From assembly GCA_965214285.1 (NCBI GenBank), contig OZ243946.1:496001-560000 (forward strand): a stretch of 64,000 bases of DNA, read 5' to 3'. The notes beneath the pieces were generated by a model. It had not been told where the DNA came from and ran no database searches. It saw only the letters and a program-made list of their open reading frames with translations. Source of the DNA: G963422745 sp965214285 (lineage in GTDB: Bacteria; Actinomycetota; Acidimicrobiia; Acidimicrobiales; Aldehydirespiratoraceae). Positions 56,489 to 64,000 of this stretch are shown one piece after another. The stretch's first letter is position 1, and every line of letters starts with the position of its first letter. Made by a program: the position numbers and the translations under genes.

Positions 56489-56654
56489 CTCTCGTCGGCG
56501 AGGTCAGGAGAGGTCCAAGCGACAAGCCTTGCCTCTCGGTCATCGGTTGCGAAAATGTCAGAGCCCGTCAGCAATCTGCCGCTAGACGGTCTGCGGTAAC
56601 GCATCAGCCCCCGGGGTGCTTGCACTCACAGACGCCACCGTCGAAGGTCGCCGC

Positions 56655-59600
56655 ATGAGCCGGGACTTCGACTACGACCTGTCCGAGGAACGAAATCTCA
56701 CGTACGCCCTGCTCCACGACATGCTCGGCTTTGTAGTTGACGACGCAAAAAACTGGAGGATGGCCACGGACGATGATGAGGTGGAGGAGCTGAGGTGGCA
56801 GCGTATCTCACGGGATGACGACGAGAAGTCGCCCACCTGGCAAGGCCAAACTTGGCGGGAGCGCGTGACCCACACGTTCGCGCTCGGCGAGCATTCTTAC
56901 CTGTCTGCAAAATCGATCTACCAAATCCGTCTACCACTGAAACTAGTTCAGCAATTTGCCGCTGATGGCGATCAGATCGCTCCTGGTGATATGGTGCGGC
57001 TGTTGTTGCCTGTCATGATTCGCCCCAAAGAGTTTCTTTCGGACTTCAACTTTACGGGTCCAACCGGAAGCGCGGCAACCCTGTGCACGACCACGACAAA
57101 TGCAGAATACCAAGCCGACTACTTCCTCAACTACGTCTTGCGTCAACATGATGAAGAGTCGCGCGGTTGGCTGCGTGATCAAAATAGTCGAACGACCATA
57201 ACGAATTGGGACGTCATCTTGGATCTGCTGCTCGCGATGGGTTTGTACGGCACAGCTCCGTGGAGGAAGAAGCTACAGCAGGTCAACCGAGTAGCACGAT
57301 TTGGTGCTGCGCGAGGGCTAGCCAACGCAAAGAACAACGTATCCGAAAGGAATTACGACTCGGATACCCTACCTAGTCCGACATCAAGCTCATTCTCACC
57401 GGGATTCGATTTCAAGACGGGACAGTTCACAGAATCGGGAAAGTTTGCATTGAGGATATTGCTCGATCCAATGACAGATAGGCGGCCGGAGATCAGCGAC
57501 GATGACATCGACGCGTGGCTAGAACGACTCAGGGACACAGGAAAGTTGTTGAAGGAGGTTCTTTCTGTAGTTGACTACAATCGAACGGGGGAGAGATCGC
57601 AGTTAATATCTGCGTCTGAATGCATGTTATTGGCTTTGCCCCATTCGAAGCGATTCGAAGAACTGTCCCAGAATAATCCAGGTCAGATACGCGAGTTCGT
57701 GGGATGCTATGTGGAAACGTATGTGGAGTTCATTAGAAGGATATGTGAGTCTCACGATATCCATCACTCCAACCTGATATCCATCGATTCCGTGGATTTG
57801 CCACGCGAACAGCAAGGACTGAACCTCCTTAAATTCCTGTCGAGACTTGGGCGTAGCTGGATCCCTATAGTCGAAACCACAATGCCTGTTGACCAACCCT
57901 GCACGCTAGAGATGTCTGAGCGGAGACCGTTGACTCAGGCTGATTTTCCCATATCTGGACATCTTTTTGTCTACGGTGATGCGGATTCGACAAACGTGAC
58001 CGTCAGATGCATCGATCCTAGCATCACGATTCAGGGGCTGAAGCTGGATCCAAGACCGGTACACAAAAATTGGCAGCGAATATTGTATCGGAACAGCCGA
58101 TGGTACAGGACCGCCTTTAGAAGGCTTAATCTGCATTACGAGCTTAATTATCGCTTCGAGGCTAAATTTGCTGATCTGACGGTGGGTAAGACTCGATGGC
58201 CCTACGAGCAGTCGTGTCGTTATCGAGCAATGCGCCGATCGCGGTTGTCCAAGACGGAGGTGAAGAGGCGGCTCGCCGAAGACGAGGACTTTGGGCGGAT
58301 GGTCTTGCAGGCGGTCGGTCGCCGCTACCCTGAGGCGGAGGAAATGGAGGATCGCTTGTGGGCTGCATGGGTCGAGGATCTGCTTGTCAAGTGGCCTGAT
58401 GGCTCTTTCCCAAGCGACGATGATTATCCCCCACACCCAAGAGCGTTAGTAATTAACTGCTACTTCTTGTCCACGGATGATTGTGACGATGATGTATTTA
58501 GGCGATTCAGCTCTAAGATGGCTGAGAATCCTGATGATTATGAACTAGTGTTGCGTGATGGGATGGACGACAACTTGTACAGTATGGTGAGCATTTTGGG
58601 TGAGCATTATCGAGATGATCCACGGGTGGAGAAGCCACAGTGGGTCCTGAAGATGTTTGCCTGCATTCACGCCCATTATCTTGGAGGGATACGGCAACTC
58701 TTTAGGGAGCTCCCCACGGAGGAGGCCAAGGAGTGGGCGAAGATTAGGCTCGCCGATAACGAGGACTATGGGCGGAGGCTCTTGCAGGCGGTCGGTCGCC
58801 GCTACCCTGAGGCGGAGGAAATGGAGGATCGCTTGTGGGCTGCATGGGTCGAGGATCTGCTTGTCAAATTGCCTGATGGCTCTTTCCCAAGCGACGATGA
58901 TTATCCCCCACACCCAAGAGCGTTTGAAATAGCTAGAACTGTTTCCACAGATCAACTGAAAGGCTATGCGTTGGGCCGAATGAGCTCTATGATAGCTGAG
59001 AATCCAGATGATTATAAGATAGTGTTGCGTGATGGGATGGACGACAACTTGTACAGCATGGTGGGCATTTTGGGTGAGCATTATCGAGATGATCCACGGG
59101 TGGAGAAGCCACAGTGGGTCCTGAAGATGTTTGTCAGCATTCACCTCCATTATCTTGAAGGGATACGGCAACTCCTTTTTTTACTCCACGACAAACGACT
59201 GGAAGGGGAGGGAAGAGAATTTATGGATGAGCAGCTCAAGGAGGGCGGCTCGGTGCAGCGTCGGTTTTATAACGTATCAGAGCGCTATCGGCGATATCGG
59301 CATCACTTGTTGTTGGAACATCTTCAATCTAGGCATGTGTATCCTCTGGAATTGCAGTCCGATTGGTTGGGTGGACTCAAGGGTCGTCGGAAGCGGTGGC
59401 TGTTCCGGGCCTTTTGCCACTTCCGGGCTCGGTATGAGACTAGGCATCGAGAGTTTCTCAACGATTACCAGGAACTGACCGATGATGGCATCAGCCTCTT
59501 TGGCCATCGCCAACGTTCTCTCTCGGTTCGCTATCTCGAACTGGACCTACGACCGTCTCGCTTGCACGTGTTGTCGATTAGGTGCTTGTTGCTGCTCATT

Positions 59601-59852
59601 ATTCCCGGCGCGGTCGTCGCTATGTTTTTTGACCCGAATAATGAAACTGCAATCTTGATTGCTTTGCTGGGTCTATTGACATTTCCGTTGGCGTTGGCGG
59701 GAGCCGTCGTCTTGTCCAGAGAGGCGACGCCTCTTGGGGAGCGATTGCTTATGCGCTCACGCGCTGTTCTCTTCGGTTCGATTGCCATTCTGTGGGCGGT
59801 AGCTCTTGTCCGGCTGGGTCGTCATGAAGGCTGGCTTGAAGGCTGGTTCTGA
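56655..59852 (+). CDS. Large protein of unknown function with two tandem 159-residue repeats and C-terminal membrane helices
   Basis: A 1065-residue protein of no family I recognise. The ATG at 56655 (MSRDFDYDLSEERNLTYALL) has GAAGG upstream and is preferred to an earlier GTG. Residues 1-530 are mixed alpha/beta and hydrophilic. Residues about 536-690 and 695-849 are tandem copies (both with LQAVGRRYPEAEEMEDRLWA and DGMDDNLYSMV) at a period of exactly 477 nt, nearly identical at DNA level in parts, so the duplication is young. After a basic region (KGRRKRWLFRAFCHFRARYE), three hydrophobic helices lie in the last 110 residues. Composition is much more AT-rich than the housekeeping genes, indicating transfer. 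It lies between malic enzyme and kinase/TA debris; a defence-type role is possible but unproven. Confidence 0.78.
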   Translation: MSRDFDYDLSEERNLTYALLHDMLGFVVDDAKNWRMATDDDEVEELRWQRISRDDDEKSPTWQGQTWRERVTHTFALGEHSYLSAKSIYQIRLPLKLVQQFAADGDQIAPGDMVRLLLPVMIRPKEFLSDFNFTGPTGSAATLCTTTTNAEYQADYFLNYVLRQHDEESRGWLRDQNSRTTITNWDVILDLLLAMGLYGTAPWRKKLQQVNRVARFGAARGLANAKNNVSERNYDSDTLPSPTSSSFSPGFDFKTGQFTESGKFALRILLDPMTDRRPEISDDDIDAWLERLRDTGKLLKEVLSVVDYNRTGERSQLISASECMLLALPHSKRFEELSQNNPGQIREFVGCYVETYVEFIRRICESHDIHHSNLISIDSVDLPREQQGLNLLKFLSRLGRSWIPIVETTMPVDQPCTLEMSERRPLTQADFPISGHLFVYGDADSTNVTVRCIDPSITIQGLKLDPRPVHKNWQRILYRNSRWYRTAFRRLNLHYELNYRFEAKFADLTVGKTRWPYEQSCRYRAMRRSRLSKTEVKRRLAEDEDFGRMVLQAVGRRYPEAEEMEDRLWAAWVEDLLVKWPDGSFPSDDDYPPHPRALVINCYFLSTDDCDDDVFRRFSSKMAENPDDYELVLRDGMDDNLYSMVSILGEHYRDDPRVEKPQWVLKMFACIHAHYLGGIRQLFRELPTEEAKEWAKIRLADNEDYGRRLLQAVGRRYPEAEEMEDRLWAAWVEDLLVKLPDGSFPSDDDYPPHPRAFEIARTVSTDQLKGYALGRMSSMIAENPDDYKIVLRDGMDDNLYSMVGILGEHYRDDPRVEKPQWVLKMFVSIHLHYLEGIRQLLFLLHDKRLEGEGREFMDEQLKEGGSVQRRFYNVSERYRRYRHHLLLEHLQSRHVYPLELQSDWLGGLKGRRKRWLFRAFCHFRARYETRHREFLNDYQELTDDGISLFGHRQRSLSVRYLELDLRPSRLHVLSIRCLLLLIIPGAVVAMFFDPNNETAILIALLGLLTFPLALAGAVVLSREATPLGERLLMRSRAVLFGSIAILWAVALVRLGRHEGWLEGWF
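58262..59165 (+). repeat. Tandem intragenic duplication, period 477 bp
   Basis: The unit at about 58262-58690 recurs at about 58739-59165. Long stretches, for example the part coding for AVGRRYPEAEEMEDRLWAAW, are identical between copies, while segments in between have diverged. Confidence 0.9.
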
Positions 59853-59866
59853 GTGCCTGAAGTGCG

Positions 59867-60463
59867 CTACGATGTCTTGGAACTGTCAGATCGTCCTCTG
59901 TTGCGCTGCTTCTGGAGCTTGCTGACTCCTCGCGTTTGAACACGGGTTGGCGGTCGGTGGTCGCGGACGGGTCTGGGGTTGGGTTCAGAGGGAGCGGTGA
60001 ACCAGGTGAGCACCGTCCCGCCGTCGGGTCCCGGCTGGGCCTCGCAGGTGCCGCCCGCTGCTGCGGCTCGCTGGCTGAGATCCTGCAGGCCGCCGCCGAT
60101 GGTGCCCGGCTCGGCTGGGCCGCAGCCGTCGTCGCTCACCCTGGCCGTCACACGGCCCTCGGCGACGGTGACGCTCACCGGCACTTGCGACGCCCCGGCG
60201 TGGCGGGCCGCGTTGGACAGGCCCTCGCGAACCGCGGCCACGAGGTGCTCGTGCAGGCCGTCGGGCACGGCGCTGTCGACCGGCCCTCGAAACGCCACGG
60301 TCGGCTCGAAGCCCAGCGACGGCACGAAGCTGGCCACAGCCTCCACGCTGCGGGCGCGCAGCCCTGAGCCGTCGGGGACAGCCGCGGAACCGACGTGGCG
60401 CACGAGGCTGCGGATGGCGGCGATCTTCTCCTCAAGAGCAGCGACGAGGTGCCGACTCCGCTG
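59867..60463 (-). pseudogene. Truncated histidine kinase (C-terminal ATPase part)
   Basis: From about 60457 down to 59996 the minus strand is roughly 88% identical to the 3' part of the complete kinase at 61221-62372, covering FVPSLGFEPTVAFRGPVDSA, LVAAVREGLSNAARHAGASQ and VSDDGCGPAEPGTIGGGLQD. The PAS and His-phosphoacceptor parts are absent, and the C-terminus runs on into unrelated basic residues (VQTRGVSKLQKQRNRG). It is the partial copy of a duplication that brackets a toxin-antitoxin fragment. Confidence 0.88.
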
Positions 60464-60556
60464 GTGGCTGGTGTCGGAGTTCCAGGCTCGCTGTGCATGG
60501 TTGTTCTGGATCGCGTCTCTGGGGCTACGATGGGACTGATACGAAGGGCATCGGCC

Positions 60557-61030
60557 ATGACCACATCCGCACTAGCGCAAGGCAAGACGGTCCTGCCGTC
60601 GACGGAGTCGTCGACGGAATCGCTGGACGCGCTTCTAGAGGCGCTTGCCTCAGGAGCGCTCATGCTCACCTGCCCCAGCGGCAAGCGGATCGTGCTGCCC
60701 TCCGATCTCGTTGGGGTGCTTCAGGGCATGGTGGAGGCGCTGACAGAGGGGCGTGCCGTCTCGGTCAGCCTGACACCTGAGCACCTGACCATCGAGGAGG
60801 CGGCCGAGATCCTCGACATCGACTCTGCGACGATGACAAGGTTGCTCGACGAGGCCGAGATTCGCTCCGAGGGCAGCGGACGGCACCGCCGAGCAGCGGT
60901 CTCCGACGTGCTCGCCTTCCGCGAGCATCTGGCAGCGAGACAGAGCGAGGCCATCGCCGAGATCGAACGTATCTCCGCGGAGAGCGGCATGTACGAACTG
61001 GCCGCAACACCGCCAGAGAACGACAGCTGA
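60557..61030 (+). CDS. Antitoxin with excisionase-type helix-turn-helix (partner toxin truncated)
   Basis: A 157-residue homologue of the antitoxin at 15494-16021. It has the same order: LMLTCPSGKRIVLPSDLVGV, then the DNA-binding LTIEEAAEILDIDSATMTRL, HRRAAVSDVLAFREHLAARQ and the C-terminal IERISAESGMYELAATPP. ATG at 60557 is chosen for the AAGGG site 7 nt upstream and because a TTGTTC/TACGAT promoter-like pair lies before it. The next gene begins as the matching PIN toxin but stops after 16 codons, so this is probably an orphan antitoxin. Confidence 0.82.
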   Translation: MTTSALAQGKTVLPSTESSTESLDALLEALASGALMLTCPSGKRIVLPSDLVGVLQGMVEALTEGRAVSVSLTPEHLTIEEAAEILDIDSATMTRLLDEAEIRSEGSGRHRRAAVSDVLAFREHLAARQSEAIAEIERISAESGMYELAATPPENDS

Positions 61031-61042
61031 CCCGCCCTCAGG

Positions 61043-61093
61043 ATGCGCAATGTCGTCCTCGACACCTGCGTGCTGCACCCTCGCGCGGGCTGA
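61043..61093 (+). pseudogene. Truncated PIN toxin (first 16 codons)
   Basis: MRNVVLDTCVLHPRAG then TGA. VVLDTCVL is identical to the N-terminus of the complete PIN toxin at 16031 (VVLDTCVLYP), including the first catalytic Asp, and the spacing from the antitoxin (12 bp) is like that of the intact pair. The remainder of the toxin is missing. Confidence 0.85.
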
Positions 61094-61220
61094 ACACCGC
61101 GCCGAGAACGGCAAAAAATATCCGACACTCGCTACGCAAAGTAGGGCAGCCACACCCCGGCAGTGACGGTTGAGTGCCTGGCTGTCGCTGAGGGTGTGGG
61201 TGTCGGACGGTACGGGGGGT

Positions 61221-62372
61221 TCAGGGGAGGGGGGCGTGCCAGGTGAGGACGGTCCCGCCGTCGGGTCCCGGCTGGGCCTCGCAGGTGCCGCCTGCCGCCG
61301 CGGCTCGCTCGCTGAGGTTCTGCAGGCCGCCGCCGATGGCGCCCGGCTCGGCCGGGCCGCAGCCGTCGTCGCTCACCCGTGCCGTCACCCGGCCCTCGGC
61401 GACGGTGACGCTCACCGCCACCTGTGACGCCCCCGCGTGGCGGGCCGCGTTCGACAGGCCCTCGCGCAGCGCCGCCACCAGGTGCTCGTGCAGGCCGTCG
61501 GGCATGGCGCTGTCGACCGGCCCCCGAAACGCCACCGTCGGCTCGAAGCCCAGCGACGGCACGAACCCGGCCACGGCCTCCACGCTGCGGGCGCGCAGGC
61601 CCGAGGTGTCGGGTGCAGCACCGGAACCGGCGTGGCGCACAAGGCTGCGGATGGCGCCGATCGTCTCCTCGAGAGCAGCCACCGAGGACCCGGCCCGGCG
61701 GGCTGCCTCGCGGTCGTCGATCAGCGGCAGCGTCGTGCGCAGCGCGATCTCCAGGGCCGACAGCTCCTGGATCAGCGCGTCGTGAAGGCTCCGGGCGTTG
61801 TGCTCGTGTTCGGCGGCGAGCAGCCGGCGGCGGGTGCTCTCCACGAGCCGGGCCTCGACCGCCTCGTACTCGGTGCGGTCGCGCACCGCGGCCAGCACCA
61901 GCCCGCCGTCGCCGAGGGGCGACAGGGCGATGCTCACCGGGAAGTCGGTGTCGCCCCGACGGGCCAGCAGGCGCATCCCGACGGCCATGGGCCGCCGTCG
62001 GGGGCTGCGATGGAACTCCTCGCGCAACCGGCGATGCCGCTCCGCCGCGCCTTGCGGCACCAGGGTCTCCACGGAGCGGCCGACGAGAGCACCAGAGGCG
62101 ACCCCGAACATCTCCTCTGCGGTGGGACTGGCGGCACGGATCGTGCCGGCGGCGTCCACGATGAGCAGACCGTCGGGGCTTGCCTCCCAGAGCATTTCCG
62201 CCGCCACCGGCAAGCCGCCCGCATCCGCCAACTCGCTCGTGTCCGACCCGTCCCCCGGCTCCGCCGTGAGCGGCATTCCGGACGTACCCGGCTTGGCCAC
62301 CGGCTCTGTCGCCACCGGCAACCCGGCCGCATCCGGCTCGGGGCTCGACTCAGAATCGGTTGTGGTGGTCAT
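61221..62372 (-). CDS. PAS-containing sensor histidine kinase (HisKA_3/NarL-type partner class)
   Basis: A 383-residue cytoplasmic kinase. Residues about 55-175 form a PAS domain (EASPDGLLIVDAAGTIRAAS, GMRLLARRGDTDFPVSIALS). The dimerisation/phosphoacceptor helix follows, with the probable phosphorylated His in ARSLHDALIQELSALEIALR. The ATPase domain has LREGLSNAARHAGASQVAVS (N box) and VSDDGCGPAEPGAIGGGLQN (G box). The N-terminus has three imperfect repeats of the type AAGLPVATEPV. No transmembrane helix and no adjacent response regulator are seen, so it is an orphan kinase. Its 3' part is duplicated at 59996-60457. Confidence 0.9.
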   Translation of the reverse strand: MTTTTDSESSPEPDAAGLPVATEPVAKPGTSGMPLTAEPGDGSDTSELADAGGLPVAAEMLWEASPDGLLIVDAAGTIRAASPTAEEMFGVASGALVGRSVETLVPQGAAERHRRLREEFHRSPRRRPMAVGMRLLARRGDTDFPVSIALSPLGDGGLVLAAVRDRTEYEAVEARLVESTRRRLLAAEHEHNARSLHDALIQELSALEIALRTTLPLIDDREAARRAGSSVAALEETIGAIRSLVRHAGSGAAPDTSGLRARSVEAVAGFVPSLGFEPTVAFRGPVDSAMPDGLHEHLVAALREGLSNAARHAGASQVAVSVTVAEGRVTARVSDDGCGPAEPGAIGGGLQNLSERAAAAGGTCEAQPGPDGGTVLTWHAPLP

Positions 62373-62726
62373 GGGCTGAACCCTCGGCGGCCGTCAGGTC
62401 ATCAACAGGTCAACCTAGCCCCGGACGCCGAGGCGTGCAGAGAGACCCGAGGCCCGCAGGCGATCACGGCTATCCGGCAGACAGTCGGGACCAGGCCGAC
62501 GGAGGCGGTCGTACGGTGCGGTGGCTCAGGACACCGGCATCCGAACCCGAGGGCGCCTGCTGGTGAGTCAAGGGGCGGGTGCATCGGCGAGATGCGTGCG
62601 GCCGGGCGTCGGCCACTGGCCCGATCGGGAACCGGCAATCACCGCATCAGTCAGGTTGAGGAACCGGAAGTGGCTCGGGCCAGTCGAAGGGAGGCATGGA
62701 CTCCAGCATTCAGGTGGTCAGAAGGC
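62373..62726. other. Intergenic region upstream of the histidine kinase
   Basis: I see no supportable gene here. Short frames on both strands lack ribosome binding sites and recognisable motifs. It separates the kinase start from the coiled-coil fragment on the same strand. Confidence 0.45.
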
Positions 62727-62858
62727 TCACGCCAGTGTCAGCAGGCCCACGATCATGGCGGTGATGATGGCGGTGAACCCCAAGAGCATGGTGACGACCA
62801 TGTGCGTCGCATGGGAAGTGAACGCCTGACTCAGAGAGGCGATCGCGTGGTTCTGGGC
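62727..62858 (-). pseudogene. C-terminal fragment of the coiled-coil/membrane-helix protein
   Basis: Immediately after the universal stress protein stop, the minus strand encodes AQNHAIASLSQAFTSHATHM and then VVTMLLGFTAIITAMIVGLL up to a stop at 62727. This is clearly homologous to the last 43 residues of the complete protein at 17681-18340 (NLAMASLSQAFSAHASHSVL..., LLGFTGIITAMIVGLLTLA). The coiled-coil part and a start codon are missing. Confidence 0.85.
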
Positions 62859-62860
62859 GC

Positions 62861-63742
62861 TCAGGCGATGACCGCGATCGGGCAGCGAGGCGAGTGGATC
62901 AGCGAAGTCGTCGTGGAGCCGAGCAGCAGATGCGCCAGTCCGGAGTGGCCGCGACGACCGAGCACCAGCAGGCCGGCCTCGTCGGCCATGTCGTTGAGCA
63001 CTCCGCGGGGATCGCCTTCCGCCAGACGGGTCTCGATCCGCTGCGGGTCACAGCCCGTCGCCTCGCAGGCAGCCGCCACTGCGTCGCTCAGCGTCTGCCG
63101 AGGCAGCGCTTCCAGGACGCTCGGGTTGAAGCCGGCCGGGTCGATCCCGCCGGCGCCGGACCCGCCGGGGACGGTCGCGACCCAAGCGGTGACAGCCACG
63201 ATCTCATCCGAGGGCCGGGCGAAGCCGATGGCCCAGCCCAAGGCGGCCTCAGAAGACTGCGAGCCGTCGACGCCCACCACGATCCGCTCGCTGCCGGGCA
63301 GCTCCGCCGCGGTTCCGTGCGGGACGATGACCAGCGGGATCTTCGCCTGGTCGGCACAGCGCCGCCCCACCGAGCCCAGCAGCATGTCGGCCACAGCGCC
63401 GTGGCCCCGGGTGCCGACCACCAGCATCCGGGCGTCTTCGGCCTGCTCCAACAACACCTCAGACGCCGCCCCGCGCTGCACGTGCGGCGGCTCGCTCTCC
63501 ACGCCGTCGAGCAGCGCCTCGAATGCGGTCGCCGCCTCCTCGGCTGCTGCCTGCATGGCCTCCTCGGGCGGCATCGCGCCCGCGCTGAACGGTGCCGGCA
63601 GCCATGCGGTCAGCGGGTACCTCCAGGTGCTCACCGGGCGCAGCACCCCGAGCCGGCCGGCCCGGGCGATCGCCCAGTCGAGAGCGGCGAGCGAGCCCGC
63701 CGAGCCGTCGACCCCGATGACCGTGCCGCGTGCGCCGCTCAC
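62861..63742 (-). CDS. Universal stress protein with two UspA domains
   Basis: A 293-residue tandem UspA protein. Domain 1 starts TVIGVDGSAGSLAALDWAIA and ends with the ATP-binding GTRGHGAVADMLLGSVGRR. Domain 2 starts IVVGVDGSQSSEAALGWAIG and ends GRRGHSGLAHLLLGSTTTSL. The G-2x-G-9x-G(S/T) motif in both suggests ATP-binding. GTG at 63742 is chosen since it directly precedes domain 1 and overlaps the stop of the upstream flavin-binding protein gene, suggesting an operon of stress functions. Confidence 0.93.
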   Translation of the reverse strand: MSGARGTVIGVDGSAGSLAALDWAIARAGRLGVLRPVSTWRYPLTAWLPAPFSAGAMPPEEAMQAAAEEAATAFEALLDGVESEPPHVQRGAASEVLLEQAEDARMLVVGTRGHGAVADMLLGSVGRRCADQAKIPLVIVPHGTAAELPGSERIVVGVDGSQSSEAALGWAIGFARPSDEIVAVTAWVATVPGGSGAGGIDPAGFNPSVLEALPRQTLSDAVAAACEATGCDPQRIETRLAEGDPRGVLNDMADEAGLLVLGRRGHSGLAHLLLGSTTTSLIHSPRCPIAVIA

Positions 63743-64000
63743 GATCCCGCCAGCGGAGGCAGGCGCCTGCCCGTGATCTCCTCGATGCGGATGCGGATGT
63801 GGCGGTTCTTCTCGCCGCTCGCCCAAGGCTCCACGCCGAGCTCGTCGTCGTGCATCACCCCGGGCAGGGTGCGGTTCTCGTGCGCCGTCCCGTGCACCAC
63901 CACGCTCCAGCCGCCCTGATGGGCGTGGTCGATCTCGTCGATCTCGAAGGCCACGTTCTTGCCCATCAGCGCCGCGGCGAGCTTGGTGCCCTCGGCGGTG
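63739..64000 (-). CDS. Pyridoxamine 5'-phosphate oxidase-family (flavin-binding) protein, C-terminal part
   Basis: The frame runs off the right window edge, so the N-terminus is missing. Visible are KLAAALMGKNVAFEIDEIDH, GGWSVVVHGTAHE, and the end KNRHIRIRIEEITGRRL, a pattern of small split-barrel PPOX-fold proteins (Rv1155/Rv2607-like) that bind FMN or F420. The pattern FEID-x(5-8)-GWSVVV-x-G is common in actinobacterial members that are encoded next to universal stress proteins, as here. Substrate unknown. Confidence 0.82.
   Translation of the reverse strand, partial: TAEGTKLAAALMGKNVAFEIDEIDHAHQGGWSVVVHGTAHENRTLPGVMHDDELGVEPWASGEKNRHIRIRIEEITGRRLPPLAGS

Noticed and set aside
61043..61093. 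UGA in the PIN toxin stub considered as a second selenocysteine codon
   Set aside because: Sequence after the UGA shows no PIN homology, the position is not a catalytic Cys, and no hairpin of the right geometry is visible, so it is a true truncation.

Overview
The window is GC-rich, gene-dense bacterial chromosome that looks actinobacterial, most likely class Acidimicrobiia; the class is inferred from gene order and not proven. The left end carries the oriC-proximal order yidC-jag-rsmG-parA-parB with three parS sites, then cwlM-like, trxA and trxB. Other actinobacterial marks are dnaK-grpE-dnaJ-hspR followed by a HAIR operator and clpB, an F420-type luciferase-like oxidoreductase, a caa3 oxidase operon with a cytochrome c-fused subunit II, and promoters that appear to give leaderless mRNAs.

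Layout. 1-5.2 kb: protein insertion, 16S rRNA methylation and chromosome segregation, with a decayed toxin-antitoxin (TA) locus between repeated parS segments. 5.3-8.8 kb: CwlM-like protein, TrxA, an intact IS481-family element and TrxB. 8.9-14.3 kb: anti-sigma/ECF sigma pair and degV, split by a PASTA-domain gene lying between partial duplications of degV/sigma. 14.6-18.3 kb: GNAT enzyme, an intact antitoxin/PIN toxin pair, a PLDc_N-type membrane protein and a coiled-coil membrane protein. 18.4-25.4 kb: thiolase-fold and DUF35 proteins, LLM oxidoreductase, acyl-CoA synthetase, an ArsC-family gene with an in-frame UGA at the catalytic cysteine, and PII. 25.8-31.4 kb: GntR regulator, 5'-3' exonuclease, methylmalonyl-CoA epimerase, recR-dnaX, SRP RNA, tRNA-Ser and another broken TA pair. 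31.4-40.9 kb: heme O synthase and the caa3 oxidase operon, preceded by subunit I- and III-like paralogues; the subunit I paralogue has lost most metal ligands. 41-43 kb: a DNA methyltransferase fused to a nuclease-like domain. 43.5-50.2 kb: heat-shock chaperones. 50.3-51.6 kb: DarT with a shortened DarG. 51.7-56 kb: purA, purB and malic enzyme. 56-64 kb: a large unknown protein with internal repeats behind a poly-G-containing ORF, a duplicated histidine kinase around a broken TA pair, a universal stress protein and a partial flavin-binding protein.

The strongest unusual signal is at 23049-23417. An ArsC-family frame runs through UGA exactly at the catalytic cysteine, and a hairpin just downstream fits the bacterial SECIS pattern, so this is probably a selenoprotein that ordinary gene calling would truncate. 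The second theme is architectural: three accessory inserts (at about 2.6, 11.3 and 60.5 kb) each lie between a complete and a partial copy of the neighbouring host gene, as expected from single-crossover integration of circular DNA. The third is TA decay: of four PIN-type loci only one is intact, and DarG has lost most of its C-terminal domain. Two long homopolymers (C12 in a promoter spacer, G11 inside an ORF) are candidate phase-variation switches.
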